DNA from: Phytopseudomonas flavescens
GTDB lineage: Bacteria; Pseudomonadota; Gammaproteobacteria; Pseudomonadales; Pseudomonadaceae
Reading direction: 5' to 3'
DNA length: 64,000 bases
Assembly: GCF_900100535.1 (NCBI RefSeq)
Contig: NZ_FNDG01000017.1
Span: forward strand, 62,001-126,000
The notes beneath the pieces were generated by a model, which made no database searches, had not been told where the DNA came from, and worked only from the letters and a program-made list of their open reading frames with translations. Positions 47,778 through 56,728 of this stretch are shown here, one piece after another. The first letter of the stretch is position 1; every line of letters starts with the position of its first letter. Made by a program: the position numbers and the translations under genes.

Positions 47778-49667
47778 TTAGACTTTGAATCGGTTGGTCA
47801 TCTCTTGCAGGCGGGCACTAATGCGCGCCAGTTCCACACTCGATGAGGCAGTCTCCTCGCTGGCTGCTGCTGTTTGCACGGAAATGTCACGCACGCTGGT
47901 CACGCTCCTACTGATTTCTTCGCCAGCACTGGTTTGCTGTTCTACCGCGCATGCAATCTGCTCATTCATCGACTCGATGGTCCTGATCGAGTCGGTGATG
48001 CTTCGCAACGCGGCGCCGGCCTCCCGGGACAACGACACACTGCTGTCAGTCACCAAGATGTTCTGTTCCAGAACGCCTGCCATGCGGTCTGTGCTGCTGT
48101 GCAGGCCGCTAATCAAATGGGCGATTTCGTCCGTGGAGGTTCGAGTGCGCTGTGCCAGGCCACGAACCTCGTCGGCGACCACGGCGAATCCTCGACCGGC
48201 TTCTCCGGCTCGGGCCGCTTCAATGGCGGCATTGAGGGCGAGCAGGTTGGTCTGCTCGGCGACGGCCTTGATGACATCAAGTACGCCACCGATGCTTTCC
48301 GCGTCAGTGCGCAGGCTGGTCATTGCCATCTTGGTGGTTTCCATTTCAGCAGCAAGAAGTTCTATCTGTGAGACTGCCTTGGTCACCACTTCATCACCTT
48401 GCAAGGCTTTCTGGCTGGCTTCGAGGGCGGTGCGAGACGCCTGTGCTGCGTTGCGCGAGACTTCCTGGCTCGTGGCGGTCATCTCGTGCATGGCCGTGGC
48501 AATCTGATCGGTTTCGACCGTTTGTGCATTGACCCCTGCACTGGTCTGTTCGGTAACTGCGGAAAGCTCTTCGGCTGCGCTGGCAACCTGGACAATGCCA
48601 TCTTTTACATCGCCGATCAGGGCACGCAAACCAGCGGTCATGCGCTGCATGCTATCTTGTAGCATCCCCAGCTCATCACGCCTCGACACCACTGCCTGGT
48701 AAGTGAAGTCGCCATTGGCGACCTCTTCCGCGATCCTCACCGTCTCCTTGAGCGGAGCGACGATGGAGCGCGAGATAAGCCAGCCAGCCAGTGCGCTGGT
48801 GACCAGCGCCAATGTCATCCAGAGCATCAGCATCTGAAACGCACTGGCGATGTCGGTGACACGCGACGCTTGCTGGATGCTGGTCATCTTGTCGGTGACC
48901 GCAAACAGGCTTGCGATCGACCGCGTTATTCCGGTCTGGGCCTCATCCGCCCGGGCTTGCATGCTGGCGACGGTTTGCAAGTGTTTTTTATAGTCGCTCA
49001 GTGCGCTATTGAGGTTTTCGACCTTATCCTGCGGCAATGAGGTCGATGTGAGGCCATTGACCTGATTCACCATGTCGTCCATGGTTCTGCGAACAGCATC
49101 CAGTGATTCTTGGCTGGGCGATGCGGTGTAGCTGCGGAAGCTCACGCGCATTCTTTGAAAAGCCAAAAGTGCCTGCGTCATCTGCTGCCGTGCGACGAAG
49201 CTGCCGCTGTCTCCGTTGGCATTTTCAGACAGTTCTTCCAATAGCTTCCCTGTCATCTCCGCTAATGAGGTGGCGGCGTTGCGTGCTGCCTCGCGTTCGC
49301 TAGTGGCCGTTACGGCTTGCGTATAAAACTGGCGGTAACCGACAAGCGTAGTGGCAACCTCCTGCAGCAGCTCCTTGTTGGTGGGGCTGTCGAAGTGAGG
49401 GGTGATGGACTTTAGCTTGTTGTCGAGGGTGTCGATGGCGTCAAGCCATTTCGCAGCCTGGGCCTGGCTGGCAGTGAGGGAGTACACGAGGCGTTCGATA
49501 CGCATATCACGAGTCAGCAGGCTGATGCTCGAAATGTCCTCCATGCGCTCACTACGATCGCGCAGGGAGTCGATGGCACTCCAGCCGGTATAGGCGATCA
49601 GGAACATCATGACCACAAGAAGAGAGAAACCGTATAGCAACTTGGCGCGTACGCTGATGTTGCCCAT
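47778..49667 (-). CDS. Methyl-accepting chemotaxis protein
   Basis: From ATG 49667 the protein has 629 residues. A first membrane helix (about 6-28: AKLLYGFSLLVVMMFLIAYTGWSAI) leads to an all-helical periplasmic sensor of about 250 residues. The sensor resembles the HBM bimodular type (LLTRDMRIERLVYSLTASQ). A second helix (MLMLWMTLALVTSALAGWLIS), a HAMP region (RSIVAPLKETVRIAEEVANGDFTYQ) and the signalling domain with the hairpin tip EQTNLLALNAAIEAARAGEAGRGFAVVADEVRGLAQR follow. No C-terminal receptor pentapeptide is seen. Ligand unknown. The start could also be ATG 49691. Confidence 0.92.
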   Translation of the reverse strand: MGNISVRAKLLYGFSLLVVMMFLIAYTGWSAIDSLRDRSERMEDISSISLLTRDMRIERLVYSLTASQAQAAKWLDAIDTLDNKLKSITPHFDSPTNKELLQEVATTLVGYRQFYTQAVTATSEREAARNAATSLAEMTGKLLEELSENANGDSGSFVARQQMTQALLAFQRMRVSFRSYTASPSQESLDAVRRTMDDMVNQVNGLTSTSLPQDKVENLNSALSDYKKHLQTVASMQARADEAQTGITRSIASLFAVTDKMTSIQQASRVTDIASAFQMLMLWMTLALVTSALAGWLISRSIVAPLKETVRIAEEVANGDFTYQAVVSRRDELGMLQDSMQRMTAGLRALIGDVKDGIVQVASAAEELSAVTEQTSAGVNAQTVETDQIATAMHEMTATSQEVSRNAAQASRTALEASQKALQGDEVVTKAVSQIELLAAEMETTKMAMTSLRTDAESIGGVLDVIKAVAEQTNLLALNAAIEAARAGEAGRGFAVVADEVRGLAQRTRTSTDEIAHLISGLHSSTDRMAGVLEQNILVTDSSVSLSREAGAALRSITDSIRTIESMNEQIACAVEQQTSAGEEISRSVTSVRDISVQTAAASEETASSSVELARISARLQEMTNRFKV

Positions 49668-50288
49668 AAAACCTGGTGAGTGACTGAGCATCTGGATTAC
49701 CTGGAAGGGGATCGTGGGTGTTGGGGCGGGAGTACAGCTGGCGGTAATCCCTGAAGCCGGTTTCGAGGTTGAGCCGGGCTGTGTTTGTTTTGTTCGCCTG
49801 AGGTTAGCTGCTAGCCAAGCGCAACGGATGTCGACGCTTGCAACTGCCGGGCACACCTCGAACCACTTCAAATGAATCGGTGATGGAGCCAGGTGCGATT
49901 TGTAGAGAAGTCTGTATGAACGCTTTCTTTGCAGCAATTAGAATTTTGTAATGGGCCCACAAGGCTGGCTATATCGTTAGTGCGCAATATTTTAGTTTTC
50001 GATAATACTTCTCGCCATCTTTTGGAATGGAGCCGAATGGGGCGCACGTGCCAGCTACGACGCTGGTTCGCCGGTAGGAATCGGGAGGAGGCTGCCAAGA
50101 TGACGATTGCTTGCGCTTATGAGCCAAATGGCGCGGAGTGGCCGGGCAGGTGTGTGTGCTTGAAAGGAAGATTCATGCGGCGCGTTCCCTCGACAAGGCG
50201 GGGGGCTCTTCGTAGTCGCCTTCTCGCGGTTGCGCTGGCGGGGCCACGGTTTCATGGATCGAGCCGTTACGCCCGTTTTACGCCAGAC
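49668..50288. other. Intergenic region, no gene supported
   Basis: The stretch is mixed in composition, with an AT-rich part at 49910-50020. Open frames here are short or overlap the tRNA gene, and none has recognisable features. It probably contains the chemoreceptor promoter. Confidence 0.4.
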
Positions 50289-50293
50289 ATAAA

Positions 50294-50319
50294 AAAGGCC
50301 TTGATTTATCAAGGCCTTT
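50294..50319 (-). terminator. Terminator of the tRNA-Leu transcript
   Basis: AAAGGCCTTGA (50294-50304) pairs with TCAAGGCCTTT (50309-50319) with a 4-base loop. On the minus strand a run of six T follows. Confidence 0.85.
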
Positions 50320-50330
50320 CTTCAGAAATA

Positions 50331-50415
50331 TGGTGCCCCGGGGGAGACTCGAACTCCCACTTCTTTCGAAAACGGATTTTGAATCCGCCGCGTCTACCGG
50401 TTCCGCCACCGGGGC
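50331..50415 (-). tRNA. tRNA-Leu (anticodon CAA)
   Basis: The 85-base gene folds into a type II tRNA with an acceptor stem GCCCCGG/CCGGGGC and encoded CCA end. The anticodon stem-loop is GCGGA-TTCAAAA-TCCGT, giving anticodon CAA, and the T-arm has GGGAGTTCGAGTCTCCC. The long variable arm is typical of tRNA-Leu. It is transcribed away from queA. Confidence 0.95.
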
Positions 50416-50529
50416 ACAATGGCGGCGCAGTATAGGGAGCAAGTAGCCGTTGGTCAATGCACTTGCGTGGTCACCGTGTGGGAATTCCGGTAAGCTGCTC
50501 CGCCCTGCAAGACGACACCTTTTTCCACC

Positions 50530-51579
50530 ATGCGCGTTACGGACTTTCATTTTGATCTGCCCGATGAGCAGATTGCCCGCCACCCTCTCGCCGAACGTCG
50601 TGCCAGCCGTCTGCTGATCCTCGATGGCGCCAGTGGCGCGCTCGCTCATCGGCATTTCGCCGACCTGCTCGAGTACCTGCGTCCAGGTGACCTGATGGTG
50701 TTCAACAACACCCGTGTGATTCCGGCGCGGCTGTTCGGTCAGAAGGCGTCGGGTGGCAAGCTGGAAGTGCTGATCGAGCGCGTGCTCGACGAGCATCGGG
50801 TGCTGGCCCATGTACGTGCCAGCAAGTCGCCCAAGCCAGGCACGACGATTCTCATCGAGGGTGGCGCCCAGGCGCAGATGCTGGCGCGCCACGATGCGCT
50901 GTTCGAGCTGCGTTTCGACGAGGCGGTGCTGCCGCTGCTGGAGCGCGTCGGGCACATGCCGCTGCCTCCTTATATAGACCGAGCCGACGAAGCCTCTGAT
51001 CGCGAGCGTTATCAGACCGTCTATGCCCGGCACGCCGGGGCGGTGGCCGCTCCCACGGCGGGCCTGCATTTCGACCGCGAGCTGCTGGCCGCCATTGCCG
51101 AGAAGGGAGTCGAATCGGCGTTCGTCACCCTGCATGTCGGGGCGGGTACCTTCCAGCCGGTGCGCGTCGAGCGTATCGAGGATCACGTGATGCACAGCGA
51201 GTGGCTGCAGGTGGAGGCGACGGTGGTCGATGCCGTGGCTGCTTGCCGAGCGCGTGGTGGGCGAGTGGTCGCGGTGGGTACCACCAGCGTCCGTGCACTG
51301 GAAAGCGCGGCGCGTGATGGTGAGTTGCGGCCCTTCAGTGGCGACACCGACATTTTCATCTATCCCGGTCGGCCGTTGCATGTGGTCGATGCCCTGGTGA
51401 CCAATTTCCATTTGCCCGAATCGACCCTGCTGATGTTGGTGTCGGCGTTCGCCGGTTATGCGGAAACCATGGCGGCCTACGCTCAGGCGGTGGCCGATGG
51501 GTATCGCTTCTTCAGTTATGGCGACGCCATGTTCATCACCCGTAATCCCGCACCGCGCGGGCCCGAGGAACACCTATGA
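50530..51579 (+). CDS. queA: tRNA preQ1(34) S-adenosylmethionine ribosyltransferase-isomerase
   Basis: The 349-residue enzyme adds the epoxycyclopentane ring from SAM to preQ1 at tRNA position 34 during queuosine synthesis. Family motifs: FHFDLPDEQIARHPLAERRASRLL, FNNTRVIPARLFG, YARHAGAVAAPTAGLHFD, HVGAGTFQPVRVE, TNFHLPESTLLMLVSAFAG and GYRFFSYGDAMFI. Length is typical. The stop overlaps the tgt start (ATGA). Confidence 0.97.
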   Translation: MRVTDFHFDLPDEQIARHPLAERRASRLLILDGASGALAHRHFADLLEYLRPGDLMVFNNTRVIPARLFGQKASGGKLEVLIERVLDEHRVLAHVRASKSPKPGTTILIEGGAQAQMLARHDALFELRFDEAVLPLLERVGHMPLPPYIDRADEASDRERYQTVYARHAGAVAAPTAGLHFDRELLAAIAEKGVESAFVTLHVGAGTFQPVRVERIEDHVMHSEWLQVEATVVDAVAACRARGGRVVAVGTTSVRALESAARDGELRPFSGDTDIFIYPGRPLHVVDALVTNFHLPESTLLMLVSAFAGYAETMAAYAQAVADGYRFFSYGDAMFITRNPAPRGPEEHL

Positions 51580-52712
51580 CGCGCAGTTGCCGCATGTCCT
51601 TCGAGCTGCTGGCCACCGACGGCAAGGCCCGCCGTGGGCGCCTGACTTTCCCCCGTGGTGTGGTCGAGACCCCGGCCTTCATGCCAGTCGGCACCTACGG
51701 CACGGTCAAGGGCATGTTGCCGCGCGACATCGAAGCCATCGGTGCGCAGATCATCCTCGGCAATACCTTTCACCTGTGGTTGCGCCCTGGCACCGAAGTC
51801 ATCAAGCGCCATGGCGATCTACATGACTTCATGCAGTGGCAGGGGCCGATCCTCACCGATTCCGGCGGTTTCCAGGTGTTCAGCCTGGGGGCGATGCGCA
51901 AGATCAAGGAGGAGGGCGTGACCTTCGCCTCGCCGGTCGATGGCGCCAAGGTGTTCATGGGCCCCGAAGAGTCGATGCAGGTACAGCGCGATCTGGGTTC
52001 GGACATCGTGATGATTTTCGACGAGTGCACGCCGTATCCCGCCGAGTTCGATGTGGCCAAGACCTCCATGGAGCTGTCGCTGCGCTGGGCCAAGCGCTCC
52101 AAGGTCGCCCATGGCGACAGCACCGCGGCGCTGTTCGGCATCGTTCAGGGTGGCATGCACGAGTCGCTGCGCATGCGTTCGCTGGAAGGCTTGAGTGAGC
52201 TGGATTTCGACGGCCTGGCCATCGGCGGATTGTCGGTCGGCGAACCGAAGGAAGAGATGATCAAGGTGCTGGATTATCTGCCAGTGCAGATGCCCAGCGA
52301 CAAGCCGCGTTACCTGATGGGTGTCGGCAAGCCGGAAGATCTGGTCGAAGGCGTGCGCCGTGGTGTGGACATGTTCGACTGCGTAATGCCAACTCGCAAT
52401 GCGCGCAACGGCCACCTGTTCATCGACACCGGCGTGCTGAAAATCCGCAATGCGTTTCATCGTCACGATGACTCGCCGCTGGATCCGACCTGCGACTGTT
52501 ACACCTGCAAACACTTCTCGCGCGCCTATCTGCACCATTTGGATAAGTGCGGCGAAATGCTCGGCAGCATGTTGAATACAATCCACAACTTGCGTCATTA
52601 CCAGCGTCTTATGGCTGGTTTGCGCGAGGCAATTCAACAGGGTACATTGGCCGCCTTTGTCGATGCCTTCTATGCCCGGCGCGGTCTGCCAACGCCGCCG
52701 CTGGATTGCTGA
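51576..52712 (+). CDS. tgt: Queuine tRNA-ribosyltransferase
   Basis: The 378-residue enzyme exchanges guanine 34 for preQ1 in tRNAs with GUN anticodons, one step before QueA. Motifs: TPAFMPVGTYGTVKGMLP, DSGGFQVFSLG (with catalytic Asp), IVQGGMHESLR, GGLSVGEPKEEM, and the zinc site CDCYTCKHFSRAYLHHL. The start at 51576 overlaps queA by 4 bases; MSFELLATDG at 51594 is a likely shorter alternative. Confidence 0.96.
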   Translation: MTRSCRMSFELLATDGKARRGRLTFPRGVVETPAFMPVGTYGTVKGMLPRDIEAIGAQIILGNTFHLWLRPGTEVIKRHGDLHDFMQWQGPILTDSGGFQVFSLGAMRKIKEEGVTFASPVDGAKVFMGPEESMQVQRDLGSDIVMIFDECTPYPAEFDVAKTSMELSLRWAKRSKVAHGDSTAALFGIVQGGMHESLRMRSLEGLSELDFDGLAIGGLSVGEPKEEMIKVLDYLPVQMPSDKPRYLMGVGKPEDLVEGVRRGVDMFDCVMPTRNARNGHLFIDTGVLKIRNAFHRHDDSPLDPTCDCYTCKHFSRAYLHHLDKCGEMLGSMLNTIHNLRHYQRLMAGLREAIQQGTLAAFVDAFYARRGLPTPPLDC

Positions 52713-52748
52713 TTCGATGGCTAAAAGATCTTTCAACAGGAGTATCAA

Positions 52749-53084
52749 ATGAGTTTTTTTATCCCCGCTGCCTACGCTGATGCCGCCGGCGCAGCTGCCG
52801 GCCCGGCTGGTGCCGGTTTCGAGTGGATCTTCCTGGTCGGCTTCCTGGTCATCTTCTACCTGATGATCTGGCGCCCTCAGGCCAAGCGTGCCAAAGAGCA
52901 CAAGAACCTGCTCGGCAACCTGCAGAAAGGTGACGAAGTGGTGACCTCGGGTGGCATCGCCGGCAAGGTCTCCAAGGTCAGCGACGATTTCGTGGTAATC
53001 GAAGTGTCCGATACCGTCGAACTGAAGATCCAGAAAGCAGCCATTGCGGCGACCCTGCCCAAGGGCACGCTGAAAGCCATCTAA
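52749..53084 (+). CDS. yajC: Preprotein translocase accessory subunit YajC
   Basis: The 111-residue protein has one N-terminal helix (FEWIFLVGFLVIFYLMIWRPQAKRAKEHKNL) and a cytoplasmic part (GDEVVTSGGIAGKVSKVSDDFVVIEV). It associates with SecD and SecF. ATG 52749 is 6 bases after AGGAG. A perfect 10-bp hairpin at 53111-53135 follows. Confidence 0.95.
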   Translation: MSFFIPAAYADAAGAAAGPAGAGFEWIFLVGFLVIFYLMIWRPQAKRAKEHKNLLGNLQKGDEVVTSGGIAGKVSKVSDDFVVIEVSDTVELKIQKAAIAATLPKGTLKAI

Positions 53085-53110
53085 GTCCTCTGATCCAGTT
53101 TTATCCATCC

Positions 53111-53135
53111 CGCGGGGCGCAGATTGCGCCCCGCG
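53111..53135 (+). other. Intercistronic hairpin between yajC and secD
   Basis: CGCGGGGCGC (53111-53120) pairs with GCGCCCCGCG (53126-53135) with a 5-base loop and no T-run. It probably protects the yajC end of the transcript or attenuates readthrough into secD. Confidence 0.6.
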
Positions 53136-53157
53136 TCATAAGCGGGCGGCGTCATTC

Positions 53158-55026
53158 ATGCTCAACAAATACCCTCTGTGGAAATACCTGCTGATCGCAG
53201 CCGTACTCGGCATCAGCCTGATTTATTCCGCACCCAATCTCTACCCCGATGATCCGGCCATCCAGGTCAGCGGGGCCAGCTCGGCGCAGACCATCGCGCA
53301 AGCCGATCTCGATCGTGTCAGCCAGGCGCTGAACGATGCAGGTATCGAGGTCAAGGCATCGAGCGTTGGCGAGCAAGGCCGTAACGGCCTGCTGCGTCTG
53401 ACCAAGCAGGGCGACCAGCTGCCAGCCAAGGACATCGTGCGCAAGGCGCTCGGCGACAACTATGTGGTCGCCCTCAACCTGGCCCAGACCACTCCCGACT
53501 GGCTGCGTAGCCTTGGGGCGAGCCCGATGAAGCTCGGTCTCGATCTGTCCGGTGGCGTGCACTTCCTGCTCGAAGTCGACATGGACAAGGCCCTGGACGT
53601 GCGTCGCCAGGTCTATGAGGGTGAGCTCAAGAGCCTGCTGCGCAAGGAACGTGTGCGTTATCGCAGCATGCCGCAGCAGGGCGGCGCCATCCAGTTGGGC
53701 TTCGCTGACAGCGAGACCCTGGAAAAGGCTGAGCAGTTGATCCGCAAGGACTTCAACGACTTCGAATTGAATGCCCAGGAGCGTGGTGGCCAGCAAGTGC
53801 TGCGCGTGACCATGACGGCAGCCAAGATCGCCGAAATTCGCGAATACTCGATCCGCCAGAACCTGACCACCGTGCGTAACCGGGTCAACGAACTGGGCGT
53901 CGCCGAGCCACTGGTCCAGCGTCAGGGTGCCAACCGCATCGTGGTGGAGCTGCCAGGCGTGCAGGACACCGCCGAAGCCAAACGTATTCTCGGCAAGACC
54001 GCCAACCTCGAGTTTCGCCTGGCGGCCGACCCGAATGCGCCGCGTGGCACTACCGAGCAGTTCGGCTTCCGCGAGGAAGGCCGTCCGCCGGTGCAACTTG
54101 AGCGTGAGTTGATCATCACCGGTGACCAGGTGACCGATGCCCAGGCCAGTTTCGACGAGAATGGCCGCCCGCAGGTGAACATCCGCCTCGATGGTCATGG
54201 CGGCGACCTGATGAACCGCGCTACCCGCAGCAACGTCGGGCGCAGCATGGCGGTGATCTTCATCGAGCAGCGGCCGCTGACCCGCTATGTGAAGCAGGTG
54301 GTCGATGGCGTCGAGCGGGAAGTGCAGGTCGATTCATTCAAGGAAGAGAAACAGATCATCAGTCTGGCGACCATCCAGTCGCCGCTCGGTAGCCAGTTCC
54401 GTATCACCGGCCTGAACGGCCAGGGCGAATCGTCCGAGCTGGCGCTGCTGCTGCGCGCCGGCGGCCTGGCGGCGCCGATGTACTTTGCGGAAGAACGCAC
54501 CATCGGCCCGAGCCTGGGTGCCGAGAACATCGTCAAGGGTATCGAATCCACCGAGTGGGCGATGATCTTCGTGTCGCTGTTCATGATCGCCATCTACCGC
54601 TTCTTCGGTGTTCTGGCGACCGTGGCGCTGGCCTTCAACCTGGTGCTGCTGGTGGGGCTGATGTCGGTGATCGGTGCGACCCTGACCCTGCCGGGTATCG
54701 CCGGTATCGTGCTGACCCTGGGCATGGCGGTCGACGCCAACGTGTTGATCTACTCACGGATACGTGAGGAACTGAACAACGGTCTATCGGTGCAGCGGGC
54801 GATCCATGAGGGTTTCGACCGTGCCTACTCGGCGATTCTCGACAGTAACCTGACCACGCTGCTGGTCGGTGCCATCCTGTTCGCGCTGGGTACCGGGCCG
54901 ATCAAGGGCTTCGCCGTGACGCTGTCGATCGGCATCATCACGTCGATGTTCACCGCGATCATGTTCACCCGAGGGATGGTCAACCTGATCTTCGGTGGCC
55001 GTAACTTCAAGAAACTGTGGATCTGA
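53158..55026 (+). CDS. secD: Protein translocase subunit SecD
   Basis: The 622-residue inner-membrane protein uses the proton gradient to pull preproteins across the membrane late in Sec export. An N-terminal helix is followed by a large periplasmic P1 domain and six helices. Motifs: LGLDLSGGVHFLLEVD, PLVQRQGANRIVVELPGVQDT, and the RND-like VALAFNLVLLVGLMSVIGATLTLPGIAGIVLTLGMAVDANVLIYSRIREEL. Length is in the normal range. Confidence 0.97.
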   Translation: MLNKYPLWKYLLIAAVLGISLIYSAPNLYPDDPAIQVSGASSAQTIAQADLDRVSQALNDAGIEVKASSVGEQGRNGLLRLTKQGDQLPAKDIVRKALGDNYVVALNLAQTTPDWLRSLGASPMKLGLDLSGGVHFLLEVDMDKALDVRRQVYEGELKSLLRKERVRYRSMPQQGGAIQLGFADSETLEKAEQLIRKDFNDFELNAQERGGQQVLRVTMTAAKIAEIREYSIRQNLTTVRNRVNELGVAEPLVQRQGANRIVVELPGVQDTAEAKRILGKTANLEFRLAADPNAPRGTTEQFGFREEGRPPVQLERELIITGDQVTDAQASFDENGRPQVNIRLDGHGGDLMNRATRSNVGRSMAVIFIEQRPLTRYVKQVVDGVEREVQVDSFKEEKQIISLATIQSPLGSQFRITGLNGQGESSELALLLRAGGLAAPMYFAEERTIGPSLGAENIVKGIESTEWAMIFVSLFMIAIYRFFGVLATVALAFNLVLLVGLMSVIGATLTLPGIAGIVLTLGMAVDANVLIYSRIREELNNGLSVQRAIHEGFDRAYSAILDSNLTTLLVGAILFALGTGPIKGFAVTLSIGIITSMFTAIMFTRGMVNLIFGGRNFKKLWI

Positions 55027-55035
55027 GGTGAGGCT

Positions 55036-55956
55036 ATGAAACTTCCATCCCGTATTCCGTTCATGGCGATACGCAACATCGCGTTCGCCATCACCGTGGT
55101 CATCAGCCTCATCGGTCTTGGTAGCCTGTTCAAGCATGGCCTCAACTTCGGCCTCGATTTCACTGGGGGGACGCTGATCGAGCTGAGTTACGAACAGCCG
55201 GCCGACCTGGAGGTGATCAAGCGCGAGTTGGGGCAGGCGGGTTACCCGGATGCCGTGGTGCAGAGCTTCGGCTCCACCACCGATGTGCTGGTGCGTCTGG
55301 CGGGTGATTCTGCCGAACTCGGCAATCAGGTCGCCGCCGCACTGCGCAAGATCGACGTCGACAGCTCGTTCGAGGTCAAGCGCGTCGAGTTCGTCGGCCC
55401 CCAGGTGGGTGAGGAGCTGCGTGACCAGGGCGGCCTGGCCATGCTTCTGGCGCTCGGTGGCATCCTGCTCTATCTGGCTTTTCGCTTTCAGTGGAAATTC
55501 GGTGTGGGGGCGGTGGCGTCGCTGGCTCATGACGTGATCGTCACCCTGGGTATCCTGGCGTTCTTCCAGGTGCCCTTCGATCTGACGGTGATGGCGGCCG
55601 TGCTGGCAATGCTGGGGTACTCGCTGAACGACACCATCATCATCTACGACCGTATCCGCGAGAACTTCCGGGTGCTGCGCAAGGCCGACATCATCGAGAA
55701 CATCGACGTCTCGGTTACCCAGACCCTGCTGCGTACCATCGCCACGTCGACGTCGACTGCCATGGCGCTGGTCGCACTGCTGGTGTTCGGTGGTGACAGC
55801 CTTGCAGGCTTCGCGCTGACGCTGCTGATCGGTGTGTTCGTGGGTACCTACTCGTCGATCTACATCAGTGCTCCGGTGCTGATCTGGCTGAAGCTGTCCT
55901 CCGAGGACCTGATTCCTCCGGTGGCCGCAGCAGAGGGCGTCGATGAGCGTCCTTGA
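55036..55956 (+). CDS. secF: Protein translocase subunit SecF
   Basis: The 306-residue partner of SecD starts 10 bases after secD. Motifs: FGLDFTGGTLIEL in the first periplasmic part, VGPQVGEELRDQGGLAM, and the membrane signature LAMLGYSLNDTIIIYDRIRENFR. Six membrane helices are visible. Confidence 0.97.
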   Translation: MKLPSRIPFMAIRNIAFAITVVISLIGLGSLFKHGLNFGLDFTGGTLIELSYEQPADLEVIKRELGQAGYPDAVVQSFGSTTDVLVRLAGDSAELGNQVAAALRKIDVDSSFEVKRVEFVGPQVGEELRDQGGLAMLLALGGILLYLAFRFQWKFGVGAVASLAHDVIVTLGILAFFQVPFDLTVMAAVLAMLGYSLNDTIIIYDRIRENFRVLRKADIIENIDVSVTQTLLRTIATSTSTAMALVALLVFGGDSLAGFALTLLIGVFVGTYSSIYISAPVLIWLKLSSEDLIPPVAAAEGVDERP

Positions 55957-56081
55957 GATGTGATTCATTGCTCTGTTCGCAGTGGATAAAGGCGGGCTAC
56001 AAGGGAACTTGTCGCCCGTTTTGCCTTTCCAAGGCAGGGAGTAAAGCGCAATGGCGCTGCAGTTGTGATCAGGAGGTTCGC

Positions 56082-56627
56082 ATGAACAAGTCGTTGTTGG
56101 TTGGAGCTGTGTTAGGTGCTGTTGGTGTCACTGCGGGTGGTGCTGTCGCGACCTACAGTTTGGTCGGCGGCGGGCCTCAGTATGCGGAGGTTCTGGCGGT
56201 AAAGCCGGTGACTGAAATCATCAAGACGCCGCGTGAAGAGTGCAAGGACGTGGCGGTCACTCGCCAGCGGCCGGTTCAGGATCAGCATCAGATCGCCGGC
56301 ACTGCCATCGGTGCCGTGGTCGGTGGTCTGCTCGGCAATCAGGTCGGTGGTGGTAACGGCAAGAAGATCGCCACCGTGGCGGGTGCGGTTGGTGGTGGTT
56401 ATGCGGGCAACAAGGTGCAGGAGGGTATGCAGAATCGCGATACCTATACCACCACCGAGACGCGCTGCAAGACCGTTACCGACTCCAGCGAGAAGGTCGT
56501 TGGCTATGACGTGAAATACGATCTGGATGGCAAGATCGGCAAGGTGCGCATGGATGAAGAGCCCGGTAGCAAGATCCCGGTGCGCGACGGCAAACTGGTA
56601 CTGGCCGATTCCGAAGCGGACGAGTAA
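56082..56627 (+). CDS. Glycine-zipper 2TM domain protein
   Basis: The 181-residue protein has an N-terminal hydrophobic segment (LLVGAVLGAVGVTAGGAVATYSLVGG), a region with conserved Cys (PREECKDVAVTRQRPVQDQHQIAGTAIG) and a glycine zipper (GAVVGGLLGNQVGGGNGKKIATVAGAVGGGYAGNKVQEG). The C-terminus is CKTVTDSSEKVVGYDVKYDLDGKIGKVRMDE. These proteins are envelope proteins of the Rick_17kDa/YcfJ type. ATG 56082 lies 5 bases after AGGAGG. A strong terminator follows. Confidence 0.88.
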   Translation: MNKSLLVGAVLGAVGVTAGGAVATYSLVGGGPQYAEVLAVKPVTEIIKTPREECKDVAVTRQRPVQDQHQIAGTAIGAVVGGLLGNQVGGGNGKKIATVAGAVGGGYAGNKVQEGMQNRDTYTTTETRCKTVTDSSEKVVGYDVKYDLDGKIGKVRMDEEPGSKIPVRDGKLVLADSEADE

Positions 56628-56646
56628 TTCGCTCGGCTAGATACAC

Positions 56647-56673
56647 AAAAGGCGCTCCCGGGAGCGCCTTTTT
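56647..56673 (+). terminator. Terminator after the glycine-zipper gene
   Basis: AAAGGCGCTCCC pairs with GGGAGCGCCTTT, immediately followed by a T-run. It can serve transcripts from both sides. Confidence 0.88.
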
Positions 56674-56684
56674 CATAGGCAATA

Positions 56685-56709
56685 GAAAACCGGCGCCAGG
56701 CCGGTTTTC
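56685..56709 (-). terminator. Terminator of suhB
   Basis: GAAAACCGG (56685-56693) pairs with CCGGTTTTC (56701-56709). On the minus strand the 3' arm ends in TTTTC just after the suhB stop. Confidence 0.7.
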
Positions 56710-56728
56710 CATAGGTGCAGCTATCAGC

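Noticed and set aside
49929..50435. A 168-codon frame upstream of queA
   Set aside because: It runs through the tRNA-Leu gene on the opposite strand and its terminator; no domain.
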